This document shows positions 8,022 to 14,955 of a stretch of DNA of 64,000 nt, piece by piece. The stretch's first letter is position 1, and the number at the start of each line of letters is the position of its first letter. The notes beneath the pieces were generated by a model that worked only from the letters and a program-made list of their open reading frames with translations, did no database searches and was not told the DNA's origin. The stretch is taken from positions 543,773 to 607,772 of the forward strand of contig NZ_LMHJ01000001.1 of the NCBI RefSeq assembly GCF_001427795.1, in the 5' to 3' direction. The DNA is from Nocardioides sp. Root682 (GTDB lineage: Bacteria > Actinomycetota > Actinomycetes > Propionibacteriales > Nocardioidaceae). The position numbers and the translations under genes are program-made.

Positions 8022-9014
8022 TCAGGCCGAGAGAGGCGTCCGCCCGCTGTACGCCGCCAGGCGGGTCAACGCGTCGGATCCGACCTGCGCAACGAGCTCG
8101 TCGCCGAAGGCCCGACCACGGGCACCGGGGACCACCTTGGCGGCCAGCCCGGCGACGTACTCGACGACGGCGTCGCTGACCGTGAGGGTCGCGCTGGTCG
8201 CCTGGGCGAAGTCCCAGGCGTGCAGGAGCAGCTCGATCGAGACGATCCCGGCGAGGACCGGCGCCGGCGCTTCACCGAACGGGCTCATCGCCATGCCCTC
8301 GAGGCCACGACGACGCCACGCCTCGATGGCGTCGGACGCGAGGGTCGAGACGGCGTCCTCGAGGGTCGCGGTCTCCTGGCGGGTCAGCTCCGCCCCGGCC
8401 ATCGCACCGAGCGACACGAGGGTGTCGAGCAGGTGGTCGGCCAGCTCGTGGACGTTGAAGTCCGCGCACGGCGTGGCCTTCTCGCGGTCGGTCGGGACGA
8501 CCTGACGCAGCACGCCCTGGAGGACCGCCAGGCTCGCTTCGGCCGCGACGATCTCGTCCATCCGCTCGGGCGCGAACGCCCACTCGTCGGGGCCGGCGTC
8601 GCCCTTGGCCGCGGCGACCTCGAGGCGGCCGAGGAAGTGGTTCCAGCCCTCCTCGTGCCCGACCTCCTGCTCGGGGGTCAGCCCCTCGTGGGTGAGCGTG
8701 ACGAGAGAGCCGCCGTCGGTCGGCTCGACGGTGATGATCACGGTGCTGTCGACTGCGTCCACCTCGAGGTCGGCACCGCCGGCGCCCATCTGGTCCCACG
8801 CCCAGTCGAGCACGATCCGTCGCCCGGGCTCGAGCTCGCGGACGGTCCCGGCCACGACGTTGCCGGGGGTCACCGTCCAGCGGTAGTCGCCGCCGGCGCG
8901 CAGGTCGACGCGGGCCGTGACGGCGGTCCAGCGCCGCAGCCGCTCGGGCTGCGTGACGAGCGCGAACGCCTCGTCGGGCGAGACGGGCAGGGAGACGGTC
9001 TTCGAGAAGGTCAT
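8022..9014 (-). CDS. SRPBCC (AHSA1-like) plus TIGR03086 (DinB/mycothiol-type) fusion protein
   Basis: A 330-residue two-domain protein. Residues 1-140 form an SRPBCC/AHSA1 fold (FSKTVSLPVSPDEAFALVTQPERL, then GWNHFLGRLE), a hydrophobic-ligand cup. Residues about 165-330 match the TIGR03086/maleylpyruvate-isomerase-like metal-binding family (TPCADFNVHELADHLLDTLV, later LLLHAWDFAQAT). In related proteins the His residues bind a metal that activates mycothiol. The ATG at 9014 is only 4 nt past the stop of an ArsR gene, an arrangement seen for many AHSA1 proteins. A longer frame upstream overlaps that regulator and is rejected. Substrate unknown; detoxification is plausible. Confidence 0.83.
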   Translation of the reverse strand: MTFSKTVSLPVSPDEAFALVTQPERLRRWTAVTARVDLRAGGDYRWTVTPGNVVAGTVRELEPGRRIVLDWAWDQMGAGGADLEVDAVDSTVIITVEPTDGGSLVTLTHEGLTPEQEVGHEEGWNHFLGRLEVAAAKGDAGPDEWAFAPERMDEIVAAEASLAVLQGVLRQVVPTDREKATPCADFNVHELADHLLDTLVSLGAMAGAELTRQETATLEDAVSTLASDAIEAWRRRGLEGMAMSPFGEAPAPVLAGIVSIELLLHAWDFAQATSATLTVSDAVVEYVAGLAAKVVPGARGRAFGDELVAQVGSDALTRLAAYSGRTPLSA

Positions 9015-9018
9015 GGCT

Positions 9019-9333
9019 CTACTCCTGGGTGCGGTTGTTGTTGAGTTCGTGGGCATCGGCGACCAGCTGGTCGAGCTCGGAGGTCCAGAACCGGTCGATC
9101 TCGGCCTGGAGCCGGCGCAGCCCGTCGGGGACGACGCGGTAGATCCGCTGCCGCCCCGACTTCTCCGCCGCGACCAGTCCCGCGTCAGCAAGCACCAGCA
9201 GGTGCTGGCTGATCGCCGATCGGGTCACCGGGAACTGGTCAGCGAGCTCGGTGACGCTCAGCGGACCGGCCGCGAGCAGCTGCAGCAGACGGCGCCGGCT
9301 GGGCTCCGCGGCTGCACTGAACGGGTCGGTCAT
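9019..9333 (-). CDS. ArsR-family winged-helix regulator (AHSA1-linked)
   Basis: A 104-residue ArsR-type repressor: FSAAAEPSRRRLLQLLAAGPLSVTEL, the recognition helix region TRSAISQHLLVLADAGLV, then the wing EKSGRQRIYRV. It has no cysteine, so it is not a classical thiolate metal sensor. It precedes the SRPBCC fusion gene by 4 nt and very likely controls it. Start at ATG 9333, with a minus-strand TAACGT -10 box 7 nt upstream (leaderless) that lies inside an inverted repeat, so autorepression by blocking RNA polymerase is likely. Confidence 0.87.
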   Translation of the reverse strand: MTDPFSAAAEPSRRRLLQLLAAGPLSVTELADQFPVTRSAISQHLLVLADAGLVAAEKSGRQRIYRVVPDGLRRLQAEIDRFWTSELDQLVADAHELNNNRTQE

Positions 9334-9340
9334 GAGAAAT

Positions 9341-9359
9341 ACGTTAGCCGTCACTAACG
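9341..9359 (-). promoter_or_regulatory. ArsR operator overlapping leaderless -10 box
   Basis: CGTTAG-CCGTCA-CTAACG (9342-9359) is a perfect inverted repeat. On the minus strand its TAACGT (9346-9341) is also the -10 element, 7 nt before the ATG at 9333. Confidence 0.65.
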
Positions 9360-9483
9360 CATTGGTCAACAGGTCCATCCGATTCACAGCATTCCGACAG
9401 GTTCGCCGCAGGTCAGGCCATGGTCCGGCGCGCACTGTCGTCACAGGCCCCCACCGAGGTGGGCCACCGAGAGGAGCACGTTG

Positions 9484-10032
9484 ATGAGCAAGTACCGGAT
9501 GAGGGCCGCAGCCCTCCTGGCCGCCGGCGCCGTTGCCGGCGGCGTCACCGCCGCCACCCTGACCGCCACCGCGGACGGCACCACGTCGGGCGACTCGTCC
9601 GCGAGCGCCGCCGCCCGCCCCGGCCCCGGAGGTCCCGGGGGCCATGGACGCGGAGGCGCCCACGTCGACACCGCCGCCCTGGCCAAGGCGCTCGGCGTCA
9701 CCGAGGACAAGCTCACCGCTGCCTTCGAGGCGGTCCGCGAGGACCTGGAGCCGGCCGAGAAGCCGGCGGAGGGCGAGAAGCCGACGCCGCCGACCGACGA
9801 GGAGCGGGCGGACCGTCAGGCCGCGCTCGCCAAGGCGCTGGCCGACGAGCTCGGCCTCGACGAGAGCAAGGTCGCCGACGCGCTGGACACCGTGCGCGCG
9901 GCCGAGAAGGCCGAGCGTCGTACCGACCTGTCGGACCGGCTCGACACGGCCGTCAAGGACGGAGACCTGACCAGTGCGGACAAGGCCTCCGTCCTCAAGG
10001 CGTACGACGCCGGGGTGCTCGGCGGCCACTGA
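9484..10032 (+). CDS. Exported helical protein of unknown function
   Basis: A 182-residue protein with an N-terminal signal or anchor (residues 5-30, Ala-rich), a Gly/Pro/His-rich linker (about 38-58), then two similar helical blocks: ALAKALGVTEDKLTAAFEAV and ALADELGLDESKVADALDTV, separated by an acidic Pro/Glu segment. The pattern resembles small helical repeats of exported actinobacterial proteins annotated only as hypothetical. The ATG at 9484 has GAGGAG 7 nt upstream; an in-frame TTG at 9481 is less likely. No catalytic motif or cysteine is seen. It ends 24 bp before the convergent dehydrogenase. Confidence 0.7.
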   Translation: MSKYRMRAAALLAAGAVAGGVTAATLTATADGTTSGDSSASAAARPGPGGPGGHGRGGAHVDTAALAKALGVTEDKLTAAFEAVREDLEPAEKPAEGEKPTPPTDEERADRQAALAKALADELGLDESKVADALDTVRAAEKAERRTDLSDRLDTAVKDGDLTSADKASVLKAYDAGVLGGH

Positions 10033-10056
10033 GGACCCCCGCTCGCCGGCTGGTCG

Positions 10057-11193
10057 CTACGCCCCCACGGCGTGGCGACCGGCCGCGACGAGCGTGTCCT
10101 CCGGGGTGAGCGGGTGGAACTTCACCGCACGGATGTCGCGGTAGGCCCGTTCGATGACGGAGCCCTTGAAGAACGCGCCACCGCCCGCGACCTCCATCGC
10201 GAGGTCGCAGACCTCGATGCCCGCCCGGGCCACCTCGGCCTTGGCGGTCATCACCGCCAGGAAGGTGTCGTACGACGGCGCGGGGTCCTCGCCCACCACG
10301 GCCAGCGCGCCGTCGAGCGCCCAGCTCGCCACCTGCAGCTTCGTGCGCATCAGGCCGACCTGGCGCTGCACGGTCACGTCGTCCTTGCGGCGTTCGGCCG
10401 CCTTGACGGCAGCCAGGTAGGCGGCCTCGGCGACGCCCAGGTAGGCGCCGGAGACGATCGGGAACGCCACGCTGGTGATGACCTGGAGCGGCGGGTCGAC
10501 GACACCCCACGGCCGGTTGGCGAGCACCTTCTCGTCGGGCACGAACACGTCGACGAGGTCGACATCGTTGCTCGCGGTGCCGCGCATGCCGAGGGTGTTC
10601 CAGTTGTCGGCGACCGTGACGCCGTCGGCGGTGACCGGGACAGCCATGTTGAGGACGCGCCGACCCTGCTCGGGGTCGTCGAAGCCGAACATCGTGGAGA
10701 GCACGTCGCCGTGGCGCGACTGGCTCGCGAACCGCTTGCGGCCGGTGACGCGGTAGCCGCCGTCGACCTTGACGGCGTCGCCCTGCGGATGGGTGAAGTC
10801 GCCGCCGCCGGTCGACACCAGGAGGATGCCCTCCTCGGCGACCCGGCGCAGCGTCGCCTCGGCGCCCGGCAGGCCGCGGCGGTAGCGCCAGGCCGTGAAG
10901 GCGACGACGTGCTGGTGCATGGAGCTGGCGAGAGCGGTCGAGCCGCAGTGGTGGCCGAGCTCGCGCTGCACGGCGGTGAGCTCGGCGATCGTGGCGCCGT
11001 CGCCGCCGAGCTCGACGGGCACGGCCGCGCGCAGCAGGCCGGCGGACCGGAGGGCGTCGTACGCCTCGGAGACGAAGGTGCCCTCCTCGTCGTGACGGGC
11101 GGCATGGGCCGCGAGCTCGGGGCCGAGGGCGGCGGCGCGGGCGAGTGGGCGGGCGAGAGGGGTGGTCGTGGACTTGAGTTCGGTGATGGTCAT
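10057..11193 (-). CDS. Acyl-CoA dehydrogenase-like flavoprotein
   Basis: A 378-residue member of the acyl-CoA dehydrogenase fold: an N-terminal helical domain (FVSEAYDALRSAGLLRAAVP), a middle beta domain with GYRVTGRKRFASQS and WNTLGMRGTASNDV, and a C-terminal four-helix domain ending FKGSVIERAYRDIRAVKFHP. The RGT-S-ND-V block fits the ACAD family and its group D flavin monooxygenase relatives (DszC/HsaA-like). The general base of true dehydrogenases is not obvious, so it may use reduced flavin and oxygen. It is divergent from an HxlR regulator, and the inverted repeat at 11246-11270 suggests direct control. Confidence 0.82.
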   Translation of the reverse strand: MTITELKSTTTPLARPLARAAALGPELAAHAARHDEEGTFVSEAYDALRSAGLLRAAVPVELGGDGATIAELTAVQRELGHHCGSTALASSMHQHVVAFTAWRYRRGLPGAEATLRRVAEEGILLVSTGGGDFTHPQGDAVKVDGGYRVTGRKRFASQSRHGDVLSTMFGFDDPEQGRRVLNMAVPVTADGVTVADNWNTLGMRGTASNDVDLVDVFVPDEKVLANRPWGVVDPPLQVITSVAFPIVSGAYLGVAEAAYLAAVKAAERRKDDVTVQRQVGLMRTKLQVASWALDGALAVVGEDPAPSYDTFLAVMTAKAEVARAGIEVCDLAMEVAGGGAFFKGSVIERAYRDIRAVKFHPLTPEDTLVAAGRHAVGA

Positions 11194-11245
11194 GTCCCCA
11201 ATGTCCGATCCCGGGCGGCCCGCAACCAGTCCGGAAAAGTGACCC

Positions 11246-11270
11246 CGGTGGTCCCAATTCAGGACTACCG
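11246..11270. promoter_or_regulatory. Operator-like inverted repeat between dehydrogenase and HxlR gene
   Basis: CGGTGGTCC (11246-11254) and GGACTACCG (11262-11270) pair at 8 of 9 positions around a 7-bp spacer. It is midway between the two divergent genes, as expected for an HxlR binding site. Confidence 0.6.
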
Positions 11271-11300
11271 ACCCGCCGCCCGTGGGGTGACGATGGGCAG

Positions 11301-11999
11301 ATGCCCGACTACGGCAACTACTGCCCCGTGTCCATGGCCGCCGAGGTCGTCGCCGACCGCTGGACGCCGCTGATCATCCGCGAGCTCGTGCTCGGCAACA
11401 CGCGGTTCAACGACATCGCCCGCGCGATGCCGGGGATCTCCAGGTCGCTGCTCGTGCAGCGCCTGCGTCACCTGGAGAAGCGGGGCGTGCTGGAGACCTG
11501 GCCAGCACCGACCGGCCGCGGCAGCGAGTACCACCTGACGCCGGCCGGGCGGGATCTCGAGCGGGTGATCGACAGCCTCGGCCGTTGGGCGATCGAGTGG
11601 CTCTTCGACGAGATCCGGCCGCACGACGTCTCCCCGACGACCTTGATGTGGTGGATGCACCGTCGCGTCGACCACGGCCGCCTCCCACCCGGACGCACCG
11701 TCGTGGAATTCCGGCACACCGCACCGGATCCGGTGTCGATCTGGCTGGTCCTGGACCACGGCGACGTGTCGGTGTGCCTGCAGCACCCCGGCTTCGAGGT
11801 CGACGTCGAGGTCACGGCCGCGACGCCGGCGCTCGCCGACGTCTTCCAGGGCTACTGCAGCTGGGCCGAGGCCGTGGACGCCGGCCGGATCGAGGTCGCC
11901 GGCCCACCACGGCTCACCCGGGCGCTCCCGCGGTGGTTCCTGTGGAGTCCGTGGGCCGACGTCACGCGGGAGCGGGCGGACCGCGTGTTGAATACATAG
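11301..11999 (+). CDS. HxlR-family winged-helix regulator with C-terminal ligand domain
   Basis: A 232-residue regulator. Residues 1-110 form the HxlR winged helix: YCPVSMAAEVVADRWTPLII, RFNDIARAMPGISRSLLVQRLRHLE, then the wing and the LTPAGRDL motif. The Cys8 near the N-terminus is the redox-sensitive position found in many HxlR proteins. Residues 115-232 form an SCP2-like sterol or lipid-binding extension. It is divergent from the ACAD-like enzyme and probably controls it in response to a hydrophobic ligand. A GACGAT box 6 nt before the ATG suggests a leaderless transcript. Its stop overlaps the first ArsR box. Confidence 0.86.
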   Translation: MPDYGNYCPVSMAAEVVADRWTPLIIRELVLGNTRFNDIARAMPGISRSLLVQRLRHLEKRGVLETWPAPTGRGSEYHLTPAGRDLERVIDSLGRWAIEWLFDEIRPHDVSPTTLMWWMHRRVDHGRLPPGRTVVEFRHTAPDPVSIWLVLDHGDVSVCLQHPGFEVDVEVTAATPALADVFQGYCSWAEAVDAGRIEVAGPPRLTRALPRWFLWSPWADVTRERADRVLNT

Positions 12000-12042
12000 A
12001 CGAATGTCTATATGGTTCGGGACATCGACGTTCATCTATGTC
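11994..12042 (+). promoter_or_regulatory. Tandem ArsR boxes upstream of the arsenic operon
   Basis: The octamer ACATMGAC occurs at 11994-12001 and 12022-12029. Each copy begins an inverted repeat: ACATAGA-N6-TCTATAT and GACATCGA-N6-TCTATGTC. Two more octamers precede arsR (13371-13394). This distribution marks them as the binding sites of the linked ArsR. Confidence 0.7.
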
Positions 12043-12053
12043 AGGAGAGCTCC

Positions 12054-13370
12054 ATGCCCCACCCCCTCGTCGTCATCGGCGCCGGCCCGATCGGCCTGGC
12101 CGCAGCGGCACACGCCCACGCACGCGGGATGCCGGTCGTCGTGCTCGAGCAGGGGGCGGACGCCGGCAGCGCGGTGAGCGAGTGGGGCCACGTGCGGCTG
12201 TTCTCGCCGTGGTCCGAACTGATCGACCCCGTCGCCGCGGAACTGCTGGGCGACACCTGGACCGCGCCTGACAAGGAGGCCTTCCCGACCGGGGCCGACT
12301 GGATCGCCGGCTACCTCGCTCCCCTGGCGGCCGCGCTCGCCGCGACCGGCTCCGTGGACGTGCGGTTCGGGCACCGGGTCACCGGCGTGGCCCGCAGCGG
12401 CCGCGACCTCGTCGTCGACGCCGGCCGGGACAGCGAGCCGTTCGTCCTCCACGTCGAGACGGCCGCCGGTCGGGCCACGCTGTTCGCGTCGTCGGTCATC
12501 GACGCGTCCGGCACGTGGGGCTCCCCCAACCCGCTCGGGACCGACGGGTATGCCGCCCCCGGCGAGCGCGAGCACGCCGACCGGATCACCTACGGCATGC
12601 CCGACCTCGCCGACCCAGCGGTCGCGGCTCGCTTCGCCGGCCAGCACGTCGCGGTTGCCGGGACGGGCGCGTCGGCGCAGAACGTCCTCGTCTCGCTCGG
12701 GCGGCTTGCCGCCACCGCGCCCGACACCCGCGTCTCCTGGCTCGTCCGGCGGCCCGACGCCGGATTCGGCGGCGGCGACAACGACCAACTGGTGGAGCGG
12801 GGCGCACTCGGCAAGCGCGCCGAGCAGGTCGCGTCCTCCGGCCTCGTCTCCCGATTGACGACATTCCGGACGACTGCGGTCACGTCCGGACCGCACGGCC
12901 GACTCCAGCTCGCATCGGCCGACGGACAGGTGGTCGACGGCGTCGACCAGGTCATCGTCGTGACCGGCTTCCGGCCGGACCTCGCGATCCTGTCCGAAGT
13001 GCGACTCGACCTCGACCCGGTGCTCCAGTCGCCGCGCACTCTCGCGCCGCTGATCGACCCGAACGTCCACTCCTGCGGCACGGTCTACCCGCACGGTGCG
13101 GCCGAGCTCGCCCAGCCGGAAGCCGGGTTCTACCTCGCGGGGATGAAGTCCTACGGCCGCGCGCCGTCCTTCCTGACCCTGACCGGGTTCGAGCAGGTGC
13201 GCAGCATCGTGGCGGAGATCGCGGGCGACCACGAGGCTGCGGCGCGGGTCGACCTGGTGCTGCCGGAGTCGGGCGTGTGCGGTGGATCGGGGTCCTTCGA
13301 CGAGACCGAGGGCGGCGGTGGCTGCTGCGCACCGGAACCCGAGCTGTTCACCCTCTCGCTACCCAGCTAG
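12054..13370 (+). CDS. arsO: ArsO-like flavin-dependent oxidoreductase with Cys-rich tail
   Basis: A 438-residue FAD/NAD(P)H flavoprotein: N-terminal FAD fold with GAGPIGLAAAAHA, a second dinucleotide motif VAGTGASAQNVL near residue 205, and the ATG-like motif VIVVTGFRPD near 305, the layout of flavin monooxygenases. The last 30 residues carry Cys409 and the vicinal pair Cys424-Cys425 in a Gly/Glu-rich tail, suited to binding trivalent arsenic. It opens an operon-like run with arsR, a MIP channel and arsC, and is preceded by tandem ArsR boxes. ArsO proteins are known from actinobacterial ars operons but their reaction is uncertain. The ATG at 12054 has AGGAGAGC upstream. Confidence 0.8.
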   Translation: MPHPLVVIGAGPIGLAAAAHAHARGMPVVVLEQGADAGSAVSEWGHVRLFSPWSELIDPVAAELLGDTWTAPDKEAFPTGADWIAGYLAPLAAALAATGSVDVRFGHRVTGVARSGRDLVVDAGRDSEPFVLHVETAAGRATLFASSVIDASGTWGSPNPLGTDGYAAPGEREHADRITYGMPDLADPAVAARFAGQHVAVAGTGASAQNVLVSLGRLAATAPDTRVSWLVRRPDAGFGGGDNDQLVERGALGKRAEQVASSGLVSRLTTFRTTAVTSGPHGRLQLASADGQVVDGVDQVIVVTGFRPDLAILSEVRLDLDPVLQSPRTLAPLIDPNVHSCGTVYPHGAAELAQPEAGFYLAGMKSYGRAPSFLTLTGFEQVRSIVAEIAGDHEAAARVDLVLPESGVCGGSGSFDETEGGGGCCAPEPELFTLSLPS

Positions 13371-13394
13371 ACATCGACGTCTGTCAACATAGAC
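13371..13394 (+). promoter_or_regulatory. ArsR half-sites before arsR
   Basis: Two direct copies of ACATMGAC (13371-13378 and 13387-13394), 16 bp apart and ending just before the arsR start, indicate autoregulation from an internal promoter. Confidence 0.55.
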
Positions 13395-13396
13395 AC

Positions 13397-13753
13397 ATGT
13401 CGAAGTCTCTCGAGCTCACCCCGGTGCAGACGGTGGCCTGCTGCTCGCCCCTGATGAGCGAGCCGATCAGCACCGAGTCCGCGGACCGGATCGCGCCGCT
13501 GCTCAAGGCGCTGGCCGACCCCGTCCGGCTGCGCCTGTTGTCGCTGGTCGGCGCGCACGCCGACGGCGAGGCCTGCGTGTGCGACCTCAACGACGCCTTC
13601 GACCTGTCGCAGCCGACGATCAGCCACCACCTCAAGGTGCTGCACGAGGTGGGGCTGCTCGACCGCGAGAAGCGCGGGGTGTGGGTCTACTACCGGGTCA
13701 ATGCCGCGGCACTGGCCGACCTGGCCGGCCTGCTCGGCCGCGGCGTCCGGTGA
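13397..13753 (+). CDS. arsR: Arsenic-responsive repressor ArsR
   Basis: A 118-residue ArsR/SmtB repressor: LLKALADPVRLRLLSLVG, recognition helix SQPTISHHLKVLHEVGLL, wing REKRGVWVYYRV. Cys15-Cys16 at the N-terminus fits the site known from Corynebacterium glutamicum ArsR, where two adjacent N-terminal cysteines and one near position 55 bind As(III); Cys60 and Cys62 (ACVCDL) also match the E. coli-type CVCDL motif. Arsenite binding should release it from the ACATMGAC boxes. The next gene starts within its stop codon (GTGA), so regulator and channel are co-translated. Confidence 0.92.
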   Translation: MSKSLELTPVQTVACCSPLMSEPISTESADRIAPLLKALADPVRLRLLSLVGAHADGEACVCDLNDAFDLSQPTISHHLKVLHEVGLLDREKRGVWVYYRVNAAALADLAGLLGRGVR

Positions 13754-14442
13754 CGCCGCTGGTGCGTGCCGCGGCAGCAGAAGCCGTCGGCACGGCGCTC
13801 CTCGTCGCGGCGGTCATCGGCTCGGGGATCATGGCGACCCGGCTCTCCCCCGACGACGTCGGCCTGCAGTTGCTCCAGAACAGCCTCGCCACGGGAGCCG
13901 TCCTGGTCGCACTGATCCTCACGCTGCAGCCGGTCTCTGCCGCGTTCAACCCGGTGGTCTCGCTGATCGAGGCACTGCTCGGCCGGATCACGGCCACGAC
14001 CGCGGTCGTGCTCACGGCGGCCCAGGTCGTCGGCGCGGTCGCGGGCGCCGTACTCGCGAACCTGATGTTCGACCTCGATGCCGTGTCCATCTCGACGAAC
14101 GACCGCACCGGCGGCCACCTCTGGCTCGCCGAGGGCGTCGCGACCTTCGGGCTGGTGCTCGTCGTGTTCGGCGGGATCCGCTCCGGTCGCGCCGAGACGC
14201 TGGCCTTCGCGGTCGGCGGGTACATCACCGCGGCGTACTGGTTCACGTCCTCCACGAGCTTCGCCAACCCGGCGGTGACCATCGGCCGGATCTTCTCCGA
14301 CACCTTCGCCGGGATCGACCCGTCATCGGTGGCGATGTTCGTCCTCATGCAGCTCGTCGGCGCGCTCGTCGCGTACGGCGCCGTCCGGCTGCTCTTCCCC
14401 GAACCGACCCCTGACCTCATCTCCGAGGAGACCCCCGCATGA
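13750..14442 (+). CDS. MIP/aquaporin-family channel, probable arsenite exit channel
   Basis: A 230-residue six-helix channel of the major intrinsic protein family. The two half-helix signatures are both present in variant form: FNPVVSL (about residue 75) and ANPAVTIGR (about 175), replacing the usual NPA pair by NPV and NPA. Position between arsR and arsC recalls aqpS of Sinorhizobium meliloti, where arsenite made by ArsC leaves through the channel down its gradient. No ArsB or Acr3 pump gene lies nearby. The GTG start overlaps the arsR stop; the stop overlaps arsC (ATGA). Confidence 0.85.
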   Translation: MTPLVRAAAAEAVGTALLVAAVIGSGIMATRLSPDDVGLQLLQNSLATGAVLVALILTLQPVSAAFNPVVSLIEALLGRITATTAVVLTAAQVVGAVAGAVLANLMFDLDAVSISTNDRTGGHLWLAEGVATFGLVLVVFGGIRSGRAETLAFAVGGYITAAYWFTSSTSFANPAVTIGRIFSDTFAGIDPSSVAMFVLMQLVGALVAYGAVRLLFPEPTPDLISEETPA

Positions 14443-14852
14443 GCAAGCCCACCGTCCTGTTCGTCTGCGTCCACAACGCGGGCCGCTCCCAGATGGCCGC
14501 CGGCTTCCTGCAGGCCCTCGCCGGCGACCGGATCGACGTCCTGTCGGCCGGTTCGCAGCCGACCGACGAGATCAACCCGATGGCCGTCGAGGCGATGCGC
14601 GAGGTCGGCATCGACATCGCCGGGGAGCAGCCGAAGGTGCTGACCACCGAGTCGGTCCAGGCGTCCGACGTCGTGATCACGATGGGCTGCGGCGACGAGT
14701 GCCCGTACTTCCCGGGCAAGCGCTACGAGGACTGGGAGCTCGAGGATCCCGCCGGCCAGGGCATCGAGGCAGTACGGCCGATCCGCGACGAGATCCGCGG
14801 GCGGATCGAGGAGCTCATCGCCTCGCTCGAGGTGAGCAAGGTCGTCGAGTAG
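14439..14852 (+). CDS. arsC: Arsenate reductase (low-molecular-weight phosphatase fold)
   Basis: A 137-residue ArsC. The phosphatase loop FVCVHNAGRSQMA has the CX5R nucleophile at Cys10. Two further cysteines, Cys84 and Cys88 (MGCGDECP), sit where thioredoxin-type ArsC has its shuttle cysteines, though closer together; actinobacterial relatives may instead use mycothiol. It reduces arsenate to arsenite, which the neighbouring channel can release. The last codons and the stop (VVE-stop, GTCGTCGAGTAG) coincide with the start of a REP-like repeat, so the natural C-terminus appears to have been replaced by repeat sequence. Confidence 0.92.
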   Translation: MSKPTVLFVCVHNAGRSQMAAGFLQALAGDRIDVLSAGSQPTDEINPMAVEAMREVGIDIAGEQPKVLTTESVQASDVVITMGCGDECPYFPGKRYEDWELEDPAGQGIEAVRPIRDEIRGRIEELIASLEVSKVVE

Positions 14853-14884
14853 ACCGAGCCGCAAGGCGAGGTCGTGTCGGGACG
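14839..14884 (+). repeat. Diverged REP-like element at the arsC 3' end
   Basis: It begins with the family head GTCGTCGAGTAG and ends with a TGTCGGGACG relative of the family tail TATCGAGACG; the middle forms ACCGAGCC-GCAA-GGCGAGGT. It supplies the arsC stop codon and abuts the PadR operator. Confidence 0.6.
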
Positions 14885-14929
14885 CTATGCAACTTGTTGC
14901 AGATCACACCCTGCAACTAGTTGCATAGC
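14884..14929 (+). promoter_or_regulatory. Double PadR operator in a 46-bp palindrome
   Basis: Arms GCTATGCAACTTGTTGCAG (14884-14902) and its near-perfect inverse at 14911-14929 pair at 18 of 19 positions. Each arm is itself a palindrome, TGCAACTTGTTGCA and TGCAACTAGTTGCA, with centres 24 bp apart. It lies just upstream of the PadR gene and should bind two dimers. Confidence 0.75.
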
Positions 14930-14955
14930 GGTCCCGGCTGGGGCATCCTCGTGCC

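Noticed and set aside
9019..9333. Metal-sensing ArsR
   Set aside because: No cysteine in the protein and an AHSA1-type partner gene; a non-metal ligand is more likely.
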